This document shows, one piece after another, positions 1 through 12,500 of a stretch of 64,000 nucleotides of DNA. Location: positions 1 through 64,000 of the forward strand of contig CAUYUJ010012536.1 in the NCBI GenBank assembly GCA_963575745.1. Direction: 5' to 3'. The notes beneath the pieces are model-generated. The model ran no database searches and was not told the origin of the DNA. It was given only the letters and a program-made list of their open reading frames with translations. This DNA is from Prorocentrum cordatum. Lineage: Eukaryota; Sar; Dinophyceae; Prorocentrales; Prorocentraceae. The translations under genes were made by a program, and so were the position numbers. How positions within the stretch are numbered: position 1 is the stretch's first letter; the number at the start of each line of letters is the position of its first letter.

Positions 1-18
1 TTAAAAGCCAGGGACCGC

Positions 19-3000
19 TCAAGACCCTCGGTCGCGATGGGCGGCGGCCTCTCTGGCTCTCCTGAGGCTTCGACGCTTCGAAGCTCCAAAGCAGGGCTGG
101 CCTCCGAGGGGGGGGCCCGAGACGCTCCCGCACGGCCCGCCAGGGCCCTTCGGCCCAGCATGGGCCGTAGTCAAGGACAGCTCAGGCGAAACACCCTCGA
201 GGCCCCAGAGGGCCGCCGCCTCCGCGACCCTACAAAGACTCTTCCTAAGCCTCGCAACACCTTTCGGCGTTACCGCGTAAGCGGAGCAACGATCACAACT
301 ATACTTCTTGCCCCTCAGCCTCGCACGATGCAGGAGCTGAGGAGGGCAGGCCTGCCCGCCTGCGGGCGCTCCCGAGCCGCGCCGCGCACGCCCGGCGCCG
401 CTGCCTGCAGCGCCTGCCGCGGCCATCTGCGCCCAGCTGCCGCGCAGCTCCATGTCCCGCCTCCGCGGGACGTCCACGCGTTCGGGCGCCACGGTGCCGT
501 CGAAAATCATCCTGGATGAGTTTGCAATCCAGGTCGCGACCGACTTGAGCGTGCAGAGCGAGTCGGTGTAGCTCCTGACAATGGCCTGTGGAAGGTCGTG
601 CAGCTGGCGACCCCTCTTAGCCGCTTGGTCAGCCAAATCGTTGCACCGACGATGCCAGGAGTCCTCGTAGGAATGGCCCTTGACGTACGAGATGCGAATC
701 GGACTCTCCAGGTCTCCAGAAACGGAGAAACCTCCATGGTCATCCAAGTGGTGAAAAAGGCGACGCCACAGATCCACATTCTCACGCCTCGGGTTTAGAC
801 ACCAGCGCTTGCCACGCGCCAATCCCTCGAGCAAAGGCATGTAGTCCGTGAAGACATGGAGCGGGGCCACACCAACGGACAGCACCTGAATCACTGCGAA
901 CAACTCAGCACGAGCGGACGCCTGGCGATGGCCAGGGAGCGGCCCAAATACCGCACCGTAGTAGCACGCATCTCCCACCACCACGAAACCCCAACCCGCA
1001 CGGTCCGCCTCGTCCCAGTGTAGCAACTTCCTGCATGACCCGTCAGTGAACACCGATCCTGTGACGACAAAATGTTCATGGGTCCGAGCTCCACGATCAT
1101 AACACCACACTCCAGAGTCATTCCTGGGCGGCAAGGCAGGAAGAAAAGAGTTGGGGTAAAGCCCACGCGAATAGAGCAAGTCACCAGGCGGCGCCCCTTT
1201 TGCCGCGTCCAGGGTGGCCTCCGACACCGCGTACTCCCGAACGCCATCAAACACGTGGCACTGCCAGTACCTGTGGTGGGCGGTACCTTCCACACCAGGG
1301 CAGTTCCTGCATTCAGGGCAATGAGCGTAAGCGTGTCGGTGCAAGCGCTTCTGCGTGAAATGGCCACCCACCACAGCAGTACGCAGCGCAGCCCGAGCTA
1401 GCGGATCCAATACCCATCGCTTGGCCTTGGGGCCAGGGCTTAGTAGCGCACGTATGGGACTCAACCAAGCACCAGCAGGGTCCTTGCGCGACGGGCCATC
1501 AAGCTCGGGCATCACCTCAGGCCTCGCCGCCCACTGGTACCAGCATGCGACCTCATAGTCCTTCAGCGCTAGCCACTTGACCCCAGACGGGGCCACCTCG
1601 CGTAAGTCCATAGTAACCCCACCACGAGTACGGACTCGAAATGCTGAGGAGACTGTCCAGCCCAGGAAGGTCATAGAGCGCGCAAAAGCTCCTGCTGGGC
1701 CAGACACCAGCTTCCAGCTCACCTGCCAGTCAACCGAGGCCACCTTCCAGTATTGAGAGCGCCAAGCCGTCTGCAACGTACAGTGGTCAACCTCCCCTGA
1801 CTGAATCAATAAAGCCCAGTTGTGCACAGGCCGAACAATGGCCATGGTCGCAGGTTGAGATTCAAAATCACCTTCCAACCTCGAAGCGATCCAGTGTGAC
1901 GCCCCAGAAGGAATGGCGCGCCAGCCCAGCTTTGCCAGTGAGGTCATACGCTTGATCAGGTGCGGTCCAGCATCCAAAATGCCCAAACCGTAAGTAATAG
2001 CAGGGCCGACCGCTGCCTTGGGAACCTGTCTAAACTTCACCCCAAGCTTGCAAAGCCTCTTGAAGTGCCTTGCCCGCTTCAGTACGCCTCCGACACGACC
2101 CCGAAGCACGCGAGCATGAACAGTCTTGCCCGCGGCCACCTCAAGACCCAAGACCTGCAACCAGGACCTCGCCTGAAAACCGTACCTCCGCAACAGCCGA
2201 GCCACAACGGGGGCTACGGAGTCGTCGGACGCGGTGAGGAGGGCCTTCGACTTCGCCACGGGGAGGCCGAGATCCTGCAGGGTGTCACAGAGCAAGGCAA
2301 CCGCATCGGTGGCGATCCTGCACACATCCGCACGTCTGGCCACCACTTGCAGAGTCAACTCATCCGCGAATATGTCCAACGAGAAAGAAAAACCACCTGA
2401 GCGGGGATGCCGATTCCGACCGTGCCGACGAAATCATCCATCGATGCCAACATCAGTAGCTGCACAAAGGCCATGGCAAACTTGCAACCTGGAAGAACTC
2501 CCTGAGACACCGTAACGGCATACGACGTCGCCTGCTGCCACACGAGCCTGCGAGGCGCACGGTACATGCACAGAGCGCATGAGAGCAACTGACGCGGCAA
2601 TCCGTGCTTTGCCGCCGCCGAGACGAGCCTCTGCCAGCAAATGCGGTTGAAGCACTTCTCGACATCCACAATGGCCGTCACGACACCTTGCTCCACCGCC
2701 AGTGCAGCTTCACCCCTCACCAGGGCCCGCGTGGCCACGTCCAGAGTGGTCTTGCCCGAAGCTAGGGCAAAGAACGGCCTGCCGTGCTCCAGCAGCCAAA
2801 CCCGCAGCTGCCCACTGCGAACCTGCGACCACACACGGTAAGCGGCCTGCAGCACCTTTGGGCTTCGCCAAGAGCACGATGTGGACAGCGGCCAGCTGCG
2901 TGGGCCAACGCTCCCAATGCTCCGCCAGCCAGAGCACGTAAATGAGCAGCGAGAGGGTCTCGTCCGCGAGCAGGCTGAGGGAGCGAGGCGCCAATCGGTC

Positions 3001-4850
3001 AGCACCTTGCCCAGTGTGCCACTTGAAGGACTTCGCTGCTGCCCGCAGCTGACCAATCTTAGGCGCAGGCAGCGAAGCGCGCGGTAGGCGCCGAATATCC
3101 TCAAAGAGCTGCGCCGTGTCGGGGAAATCTGCGAGGTGTCTCACGACGAACTCATCGGGCCCAGCAGCAGCTCCATGCACCTGAGCACGAGTAGGGATCT
3201 CTGAGGCAGGGCGCGCATTCCAAATGCGAGACCAATTGTCCATTTGATCATCCGCAACATCCTGAGCCAAAGTAGATGGCTTCGCATGCCGAATCACTTG
3301 GGAATGCCGTACACCAGGCGGCTTGGTGAAGCTGAAGAGCGGCTTGATGCGAGACTCCCGACAGTTGGCGGCCCACCGTGCAAACTCTCGCTTGCGCTCG
3401 GTCATCGCCTCCTGCTCCAGGCCTCCAGCGAAAGAACGAAGCCAACCAATGACAAAATAGACCGACTCCATCAAAAGGCGCTGAATACCTGCGAGATCAC
3501 TTCCCACGATACCTGCAGTGGGCAAGCGCACGTGGTCTCCCGACTGCAACAGGGCCTCACGATTCAGCAGCACCTGGAAAGCGTCGGGGGACGCCTCCAC
3601 GACCTCACGCGCCATCGGCAAGATGCCTCTCAGCGTGGCCACCACGTGCTGGCACTCGGGAGAGCGAACGGACCTTTCGGCGCCCAGAGAGACGAGTCTG
3701 TCCAGGCGCCGAAGTAAATCCAGGGGCTGCAGCCTAGCCCGCAGCGCGTCGTCAGCAGCCTGGACCAGGCGCCGAGCACGCCGAGCGTCAGGAGGGGCGG
3801 CTGGCCTCGCTGCTGCTGGCGCACCTCCAGCTTGGCGCCAACTGTAAGCCACCTTATCGGCACGACCGCAGTAGCGAGGAGCTTCGATCGCAGGAACACG
3901 ATAGCGCACAAGCAACTCCTCCTCCACGACGTTCATAAACTCAGCGTACAGGTGGTCCAAGCGCGCCTGAGCCTGAACAGGAGCCGCCTCGCCTCCCAGT
4001 GCCACATCCTCCTCGATGAGATCGCGAGTACGATCCACCAGCACAGGCGTGACATCCTCGGTCGGGGCTTCCTTCGGAAAGGCCTTCGGCGCCCGCAGGG
4101 CGAGGAACTTGACCGCCTTGGCCCGCGCGTCGAGGGGCGTCACCATCGGGAAGTGCGGCGATGCAGGCCAACCGTCTACAAGCACAGGCGGCGCCAGCGA
4201 GCTCGCAATGGACAAGCTGGCCAGCCAGTAATCGATGGTCGAGTAGGAGTCCAGGGCGCTGCGGCACGTGCCCACAGGAGGCTGCCCTGCGGGAGCAGGG
4301 GGCCTAGCGACGACTGCGGCAGGGATGAAGTCCAGGAAACCGTACTCCCCAATATGCTTCGGATCACAGTTGCAATCACCCGCCATGATAAACGGCCTGT
4401 TCCATCCTCGCAGCGTTGTAGCGATGTCATAGAGCCGCATCACATTAACGTCGCTCCATCGCCCAACCTCAAAGTAGCATGACAACAGCACAAGACCACC
4501 TCTGATACCAAAATCCGCGTGACACGCCACACAGAAACTCGGGATCAGGTCAAAACCTTTCAGTCCTGGCAGCTCCGTCACACTGATGTGCCGCCGAACG
4601 AAAATACCCACTCCAGCTGAAGGCCGCCCTGGCTCCAGACGTCGGCACGAGGAAATAATAGCATGCCATCCCGAGCGCGCCGCCCAGCCCTCAGCACGCC
4701 GACGGTCGCCCCCATCGATGCGCAGCTCCTGGGCCGCCACAACCTGGATGCCATCATCGCAGTGGGCCAGAAACTCCCTGCACGACGACCAGGAAGATCC
4801 GTTGTAGGTGACGATGGAGGCCTGCACACGGGCGCGGCCCCGACGCCCAC
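19..4850 (-). pseudogene. LINE A ORF2: endonuclease, reverse transcriptase, RNase H (frame-disrupted)
   Basis: The endonuclease (about 4141-4815) shows TYNGSSW, QELRI, GDCNCD, DYWLAS and SPHFPMV, covering the metal-binding Asn/Glu/Asp and the His of the APE-like family. Reverse transcriptase follows: IVDVEKCFNRI (motif A), QGVLPGC (motif B) and FADELTL (motif C, Glu where the second Asp of xxDD is usual). A Cys/His knuckle (CPEC..C..HHRYWQC) precedes RNase H (about 600-1062: FTDGS, RAELFAV, VFTDY, NDLADQAA). A C-terminal YSCDRCSAY module ends the protein. The frame changes near 2850, where the stretch after AKPKG also seems to be missing, and again at the A-run 2388-2392, where one more base would restore the frame. 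The downstream part is open from 2379 to 19. Confidence 0.85.
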
Positions 4851-4855
4851 GACAT

Positions 4856-5818
4856 CTAGCCTTCCATGTCGGTCTCGCCTGCGTCCTCCCAGGCGGCGGC
4901 GGCGGTTCCCCCGCCTGCGCGAAACGCGTAGGCAGCACCAGGCGGGAGCGCGGCCATGGGGGAAGCAGCAGCTGCGGGCGAGGAGCCTGCAGGAGATCCT
5001 GCGCCAGCGGCGGCGGGGGCGGCTGCAGCCCCTGGGGGGGTGAGGGCCGATGCGGCAGGGAACGCTGTGCCAAGCGCTGCAACCTGCTGCCCGATCGCCT
5101 CCAAGACATGAATACCCTGGCCGCTGGCGACACGCGCGGGGGCGGTGGCGAGCGTGGCCTGAAGGCCGACCAGCGTGGAGGCGAGGGCTGCCAAGTCCAC
5201 GCCGCTGGGGCTCGCCGCCGAGGTCGCCACGGCCTGCTGAGCAGCCTGGAACTCGACCTCCAGGCTCTTGACCTCCGAGTCGGCCACGCTCTGCTGCCTG
5301 CGGAGGTCGTCGACCTTTGCCATGGCCACCACGAGGTCGTCCGCCAGCTGGGAGGCCCGAGCCCGTGCCGTCCCCACGCGCTGCTGGAGGGAGACCAGGA
5401 GCTGCTCGGGGGGCTGAGCCCGACGCTCCTCCGCCTCCAGGGCAGCGAGCTCCTGTCGGGCGGCCTGGATGAGCGGGTGCTCCTCGGCGTAGCCCAGCTT
5501 CTGAAGGGCTGCCAGACCCTGCCTGGCGCGCACGACCGCGGGCCCAGCAGGTTCTCCATGAGGAGCTCCGTCTGCAGGACCACCGCGAGCACGAGGAGGG
5601 CCAGAGCGGCGGCGGCGGCCCGCGGAGTTTGACCTCGCGCCCTGCTCCGATGCCGTGGGCGACTCGCGGACCGCTCGCCCAAGGCGGTCCCTGCCGCACT
5701 TCCAGCACGTGTCTCGGCTGGGGAAATTGTTGCGGAACCCGCAGAGCCTCGATGCCGCACATGGCCAGTTCTGCTGCTGGGGCGGGGCGGCGCCCTGCTT
5801 GGGCGCCTGCTGGGCCAT
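4856..5818 (-). CDS. LINE A ORF1 protein (zinc finger and coiled coil)
   Basis: About 320 residues from the first good ATG (5818). The frame stays open upstream to 6091 but begins there only with GTG. Near the N-terminus is a RanBP2-like zinc finger: Trp18, Cys20, Cys26, Cys38 and Cys41, with a CGFRNNF core. A Gln/Glu/Ala/Leu-rich coiled coil follows, from about residue 110 to 215, then an Ala/Pro/Gly-rich tail. In LINEs, ORF1 proteins bind the element RNA and form ribonucleoprotein particles with ORF2; that role is inferred here from position. The ORF1 stop overlaps the start of the endonuclease, which lies in another frame. ORF2 is therefore read by frameshift or re-initiation, or an indel separates the two. 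Confidence 0.65.
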   Translation of the reverse strand: MAQQAPKQGAAPPQQQNWPCAASRLCGFRNNFPSRDTCWKCGRDRLGRAVRESPTASEQGARSNSAGRRRRSGPPRARGGPADGAPHGEPAGPAVVRARQGLAALQKLGYAEEHPLIQAARQELAALEAEERRAQPPEQLLVSLQQRVGTARARASQLADDLVVAMAKVDDLRRQQSVADSEVKSLEVEFQAAQQAVATSAASPSGVDLAALASTLVGLQATLATAPARVASGQGIHVLEAIGQQVAALGTAFPAASALTPPGAAAAPAAAGAGSPAGSSPAAAASPMAALPPGAAYAFRAGGGTAAAAWEDAGETDMEG

Positions 5819-6097
5819 GCCGACGTTGCTCCCACGGTCGCCGTGATGCCCAGCCAGCCTGGTGCGGGCCGCGGCCAGCCGCAGCACGAACCTTGCACGA
5901 GACCTCAGGCGGCGCTCCCGCCTGTGCCACGCAGGGCTGCGCGAGCGGGAGCGGCCACTCTCCGCCACAGTTGCAGGCGCCCGCACGCAGCGGGCAGCCG
6001 GCGCGGGGGCTATGGCGCGGGCCCCGCGGCGCCCGCCCGCAGGCAAAACGGCTGCGGGGTGGCGCGGGGGGGGGCCACGGTGCCAAGCCACCTGGGG

Positions 6098-6138
6098 GGA
6101 GGAGGAGGAGGAGGAGGAGGAGGAGGAGGAGGAGGAGG
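6098..6138 (+). repeat. (GGA)n microsatellite at the 5' edge of LINE A
   Basis: About 13 GGA units abut the upstream end of LINE A. On the element's strand this is (TCC)n, the same sequence that flanks LINE C. Confidence 0.95.
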
Positions 6139-6412
6139 TCCCAGACCCCCATCGGGCCTTGAAACAATCACCACGGGATGCTTTTCTAGATTGTCGGCCT
6201 CCGAGGGCCCTTCCCGGCCCTCGGGACCGCCCAGACAGGGCCCAGGGTCAAAAACTAGTCCGGGGGACTGGGTCGAGACCCCTGGGAGGGGGCGGAGAGC
6301 CGCTTACTCGACGAAGGAGCCCAAATGCCACTGGAAATTGGTGCGGTACACGTCGGTCGGAAGAAGTAGGTAAAACCACGAAGTAGGAAGGCGGACGAAG
6401 CACGGTGGGGGC
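6139..6412. other. Spacer between LINE A and LINE B
   Basis: No gene is visible. Positions 6336-6400 hold a dispersed repeat that starts GTACACGTCGGTCGGA and contains GAAGTAGGAAGGCG. Related copies lie at 62282-62352, and shorter ones at 14925-14955 and 62413-62443. Confidence 0.6.
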
Positions 6413-6424
6413 TTTTTTTTTTTT
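6413..6424 (-). other. Poly-A tail of LINE B
   Basis: Twelve T on the plus strand are A12 on the element strand, 115 bases after the ORF2 stop. Confidence 0.8.
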
Positions 6425-6539
6425 ACTCTTCGAGCGGGCGCCAGCCCCCGCGTGGTCATGCCACAAATTCTCAGCGGGCCGCAGGCCCGCGCAAACGGCG
6501 CGGGACTGCCGAGGGCCCCACGGCGGCCGAGGGGGGCGC

Positions 6540-9500
6540 TCACCAGCGTCGGCCCCGCCTCCTCGCCGCTCGCGGGGCCGCCTCGCCGCGCTCCAGCGCG
6601 CGGGCACGCTCCCCGCGCGCCTGGGCTGCCTCTCGCCCTCGGGCGCGGGCGTCGTCCGCCGACGCGAAGCCGTGCGCTCGGAGGACGCCCTCCAGGTCGG
6701 GCACGAAGAGCTCCTGCAAGCCCGCGCGCACCGCGGGCTGCACCGCCGCCGCGCCCACGGCCGCCGAGGCGCCCGCCGCCGCCGCCGCCGCGCCGCCCGC
6801 AGGCCCAGCCGCGCAAGCAGCACGCCCCGCCGCAGGCTGTGCAGCCGCAGGCCATGGCGAGCCTCCAGGGCCGCCTGCCCGCACCGCCGCCAGGAACTCG
6901 CCCACCTGGGGGTTGGGCCAGTCGAGGTCGTCCACCTTGAGCGACCTTCGCCAGCGCTGCATCTCCTCCAACGTCGGCGACTTGAGCATCACGATCGGCG
7001 GCTTCTCCTTGCCTGGCAATCGCAATCTGCCGAAGTCAGTCCTGGCCTGAGCACGCGACCCTTGGCTCGATCTGTGATCGCCACCGACACGCGGCTTGGC
7101 CAGGCCCCTGTGCGCATACCGCGGCTGGTGGCAGTACATGGAGCAGCGCGTGCACACCATGATGGCCTCGCTCGGCTTGCTCACCACGTTGGTCTGCATT
7201 ATGGTGTGGCCGTGCACGACCCATGGCTCTGGTCCAGCCGTGGGGGCAGGTGACGGGCGTTGCTCCTCTAGCTGGGTGCGCTGAGAGGACTCTGCTGCCG
7301 ACCTGGCCTCCGCCCTGCGCCGAACCTCTCTGGCAAGCACCTCGCTCGCTGCCTCAGCACGATGCATGTTCTCCTCGCCTGGCCCCCCAGCGATGGGGGC
7401 GGCTGGGGCGGAGGCGGCCCTCTGCGCAGCCGCTGGGCGCTCGCGAATAGGCCCCGCTGCGCCGCCCGCGGCGCCTGCCGCAGCGCCTGTGGCCGCTGCG
7501 CTGGTCGCTGCCGCCGCGGCAAAGGCTGCCGCTGACACAGCTGCCGGGCCTCTGCCACGCTGCGCCGTGGAGGCGTCCAACAAGTCGTAGTCCTCGTCCT
7601 CGCACGACAGGGTCCACGGGTAGAGGCACGGCTGGAGGTTGACGTTGTCCAGGGCTTCTGTCGGCCAGCAGTCTCGCATCCCAGAATCCGTGATGAAGAC
7701 CTCGATCTCTGCGGCGAAGCGGGCTGCGTCACGAGCTCTGGCTAAGCAGCCCTCCAGTAGCTGGACATCGTCGGCTGGAAGGGCGTGGAGGGCGGCTCCT
7801 TCCTTCGCTCTCTTGTCGGCTAGGCGGTTGCCGAAGAGCTCGATCGCCGATAGCTCCCCTCTGGCCACAGCTGCTTCTGACCGATGTGCAGGAATGTGCT
7901 CGACTTCAACCCCTTCCGCGGCGTCCCCAGCTCTGGCCCAGAGATGGGCGTAAGTCGAAGTTGGGCCCTGAGCTCTGCCAAGGTTGAGCACCGAGTCCAC
8001 TGTACCCTCGCAGTCGATCAGCAGCTGGTAATTGCCAATGACCTCCGTGAGCGCCACCACCGCTGCGTAGTCTTCTCCAGCACGTGCCGTCTGCGATGGG
8101 CATAGACCAGGGGGAACAGCTCCCCACGCCTCTGCTAGGATCGCCCCTTCCTTGGACAGAACGACGACCGACCAGCCAGCGCTGCGCAGGCGCGGAAAGT
8201 CACCGAGGATGCAGGAGCCGTCGGTGAACACCATGGCACTGTCTTCGACCACAACTGCTTCATGCCAACCATGCGAGAGCCGCTCCCATTGAGGCTGCCA
8301 GCACGGACGGTGCAACAGCTGGGAGGGATCCACGAACAGGCCCTGGCAGAACAGCTCATCGAACGGCGGGCCCATCTCGTGGACTAACCAAGCTGCACGC
8401 TTCAGGTCGGACGGCAGCCTGTCGCGCCGCCAAGGTTCCCAAGCTGGGCAGACGTGGTGCCTGTGGAATATCGTTCCTCGTGCAGCCTGGCATAGCTTGC
8501 AGATCGGGTCGATGTCAGAGGAGTGCCTCGCAAGACGGTCCTGGGGCCAGTGCGAGAGCGAGACGAGCCAGCGGAGGCACCCTTTGTGGTGCCCAGTCCA
8601 GGTCTCCGTCTCCTTCTTGCCGAGCAGCTCGTTGACTGGCCTCCACTGTGGCGGCAGCTTCCATGGCCATAGCGATCCAGGACGATCACGAGCCTCCTCC
8701 AGCGCGGCCGCTTTCCCCGTGGCCTCTCTGGCCCACTCCGCCAGGAAAACGGGCGAGAAATGCAGCACCTCGAACTCCCTCTTGTCCTCGTCCAGCAGCT
8801 TGGTGCCGTCGACGGCGAGCTGCCAGCCTATCCTCTGCAGAGTGAGCGTGAGCGCCGCTATCGGCTGACGGACAGAGCTCCAAGGCCGCTGTTTGCTTAG
8901 CACCTGCTGGCTTTCATGGATGCACGCTTGGATGGCTACTGCAGAGGCTTGCCCAGACCACACCACGTTGACGAATGCCTGAACTGCCATTCCCGCTGCG
9001 ACCACCAGCGGGTCCTGCCGCCAGCCGCGGGGCGCACACTGCAGGGCAAAGCTGAGGGCCGCTCCAGGCGGCAGGCGACCCGCGCTCTTCGCAGCTGCCA
9101 CCCTCAGCGCCCTCATGCGCCCAAGTGGGACCCCAGAGATGGCCGAGCCCCAGAGCGCCTTGGCAGTCGGCCCAGCTCGCATCACCCGAGCTTGCCGCAG
9201 CCCAGGCCCGAAGATGCGTGTCAATCTCGCTGCCTGACGGAGTGCATCCAGCTCCCGCTTGACCTGCGTCGCCACCATACGGTGACCACCAGCCGTCGCG
9301 TCGCCACCGAGATCTCGGTGTCCTTGGGCAAAGGAGGCCCTGTCCAGCGGCCATCCATCCTGCTCAATCAGATCGCGCTGGGCGTCCACTGAGGATGCCA
9401 GCACCTTCGCCTTGCCCCAGTTGATCGGGATCCGCTTGTCTCTCAGCATCGCCACGACGCCTTGGGCGAAGCTGTTCACCTGACTGACTAGCACACCTCT

Positions 9501-12500
9501 GGATCCGATACCATTGCCCGAGATGTCGTCAATCATGTTGACGATCCTCCCGATGGGGAGATTGGCTCGGCTCTTGACAAGAAGGTCCATCAGCATGAGT
9601 CTGGCCATCGTTGTTGCACACGGGCAGCCAGCTATGACCGTGCCCCTCGCATGTATCTCCTCGCTGACGGCGCTGTCTGCCGTAGCTCGCCTCGGACCCG
9701 AGTACGCCACACAGAGCGCCCGTGCCAATCCAGTGCAGAAACCATTCAGCTCGGCCGCGTTCAGAAGCAGCCCGTGGTCGATCCGCTCGTAGAACTTGCT
9801 AATGCCAAAGTACACCGAGACACCTTCGAAGCCGACCTTCCGAGCGAGGCCTAGGTACAGGTTGTGCAAGCACGCTGCTCTATCGCAGCAGGTGTGGGAG
9901 CTGCTGCCCCAGATCTCAGGAAGGCGGTGGTCACGCTCCCATTGTAAACAATACTGCCTGCGAATCCTTCCCCAAACTCTGAGCCACAAGCACATCATGC
10001 CGATGGGGCGATGTCCTCCCCCAGGCTTGCCCAAGAAGACGATGAGCGTTGTGAACATCGCCGTCGGTTGCGGGCGCCTTTCCCGTTGCGTCAGCACGTC
10101 CGCCATGCGCTGCGCAAAAAGGCCATCCTAGCATCTTCAGCAGCCTGGGGTGGAAGCCGTCCCAACCGAGCGCCGTCTTCTTCGCAAACGTCTTCGCCGA
10201 CGCTATCACCTGCTCCGCCGTGATCGGGGGCAGGTCCGACGTGGTGAGCCAGTCCGCAGGCCTCATCTGCTGGCCGTCCCCGCAGCTCCACAGGGCCTTC
10301 CATTCCACGAGCATATGATCCAATGCCGCTTGGCCCACCAGTGGCACGGGAGGCGAGTCGCCGCTGCCGTCCGCCGAGATCGGCTTCGCCTCGCCGTGGA
10401 CCTTCTTGCTAATAGCATGAGCCCCACGGCCTCCTCCTGCCAGCGACTCGTCCAAGAACTCCTTCCAGCGGGACCTAGCTGCAGACGCGTCGCCCTTGAC
10501 GTGCTTGTCAGTGACCCTGGCGATGGCCTTCATCACCTGCAGCCCTTCCATGGAGCCGCTCCTGACCTCGTGGACTATCGTATCCATCTTGGTGCCGTTG
10601 AACATCGGGTTGCCCAAGCTGTCGAACTGAACTGCCAGTGAGAAGATCGCCCGTTCCAGGTGCTCCATGTATAGCGCATGGCCTTTGGCTGGCTCTGAGA
10701 CCGACGCTGCTGCCCTGAGTTGCTTGACCAGCCTGCCGAGAGAAAGCCGCAACCTCGTCAAAAGGCTTACCTTTCTGGAAGTCTCAGTACGCTGGAGATC
10801 CTTGAGGCTGATCTCTACCCGCTTGAGCCCGCCCGCTCTGCCACGGTACTTGGGGCCGTTAGTGGGACCCAGCATGCCAATCAGGTGGGTCTCCGCTTTG
10901 CCGAAGAACTCGCGCACTGCCTCATCAGGCCCCACACCTGGAGCGGGCAGGGCCGCCTGCCAGACAATGTCCTGGGCGTCTTCCAGCGCCTTCTGATGGT
11001 CCTCGTCCGAGATGTGCGTCGACAGGTCGAATCGCTTGGGGCCTCGCAATGCCCAGACCTTGGCATGGGCCCCCAGCTTGCTGAAAGTAAGACGCACTGG
11101 AGCATGGGGGTGTGTAGACGTTGGCCGAAGCACTTCTGCCGTTGGGCTAAGAGCCGCAAGAGAGGCCGATATCACGACGTAGTCATATACTCGATCGTTC
11201 CCCGAGGTCACTGAGCAGGTAGGAAACTTGGGCGCCACGACTGCCCCGCCCACAGAACGCGGCCACCACGAGCTCTCCAACAGCTGCGGCTCCATGTTCC
11301 AGTCAGCTGCCACTACAAAAGGCTCGCACTGAGAGTTGAGGAAGACCTGCAGCTCGCTCAGCAGCTCCACGTTAGAGCCCGTCATCTTGGCGGAGTGCTC
11401 CAGGTAAGCGCTGACCACGATCACCATCAAGTCCCCGAAAACCACCCTGCGAGCGAGGAGCCGCGAGCTGAAAGGACCCCAGTCATGGTCCACGGGTGCT
11501 GATCCTCTGTGTGCCGCCACAAGACAGCCAACCCCCGATGACACCGACTGGGCCGAGCTTCCCGTTCTCCTGCATGGGCTGAATGAAGCGTTGAGGCCGT
11601 TACGAGTGCCCCATCCGATGGCCTCGCTCTCCTTCTCCTTCCCCGTGAAGCGCGTCTCCTGGATAAGGTAGACATCGTCCTTCAAGCCCGAGTCCGAGAA
11701 GCGCTCAAGCTCCGTCTGCGCCTCCTTCCATGTCGTGCCATTCAGCGAGATGAAGGACGCTGGGCTAGCCACAGGCGGCGCCACCAGCTTGGCCAAGCAG
11801 AGCGTTAGCGGCCCCTCCCTCTGTGGCAAGACGCCCCCCTTGGTGTTCTGCAGCTCTGGGGCAGATCGTAGGCCCAGGGTGTCCACCGTGACACTGGTGT
11901 TGAGAAAGCTTCTTGATTCCCAGCTTGGACTGTCTGCGTAACCAACGACCCTCTCGACAGGCGAGAGTCTTGATCCAGCGGGTGGCGACTGAGCCTGGCC
12001 CGAGCTCGAGGAGCACTCGGGACCAGGTCTTACCTTTCTCTGGCGTGTTTGTCCATCTGGCGGCGGCTGGGGCAGACTGGTTGCACGGGGTGGCCGCCCA
12101 CCACGACTCCCTATGAAGCCAAGGGCGGTGTCCAACAGGCTCACGCCTCCCCGTGCCACCACGCCGTGCGTTCTAACGCCCTGCGATACAACGCCATCAG
12201 GGATGCGTTCTAACACAACAGTCCGCGAAACCGAAGAGGCTCCCTTTGCTGGCCAGGGCGAATCAATGCTGCCTTGCTCCACGTACAGGTTGGCTTGGCT
12301 GGGGCAGGCCCTGCCGCCAGGAGGCTGCTGCGAGGGCGCGTGCGACAGCATGAGCAGCTTCGCCGTCAGGTTGTCGACGTAGTCCATCGCCTGGTTGTCA
12401 TCAGGGTCAGGCCGACGAGTAGGGTCCGACTCCATTCCCCCACCCGGCCTCTGAGGCGGCACTGGGTCTCCAGGAGCTCTGTCCCCAAGGAGTCGGCGAA

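Larger units (their letters stand above)
1..6097 (-). mobile_element. LINE A, non-LTR retrotransposon, 3' end outside window
   Basis: Minus-strand LINE with ORF1 (4856-5818) and ORF2 (19-4850). The upstream edge is taken where unique sequence gives way to a (TCC)n array (6098-6138 on the plus strand). No spliced leader is visible at this edge, so the 5' end may be truncated. The ORF2 stop is at 19-21, and the 3' UTR and tail lie beyond position 1. It shares domain order and the C-terminal CxxC module with LINEs B and C, but the proteins are clearly divergent, so it is a different family and not a recent duplicate. ORF2 is split over three frames, so this copy is probably dead unless the breaks are sequencing errors. 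Confidence 0.85.

Noticed and set aside
37-519. Plus-strand frames inside LINEs A-C (for example 37-519, 4808-5632, 12658-13428, 21306-22838)
   Set aside because: They are antisense shadows of ORF1 and ORF2, which carry recognisable domains on the minus strand.
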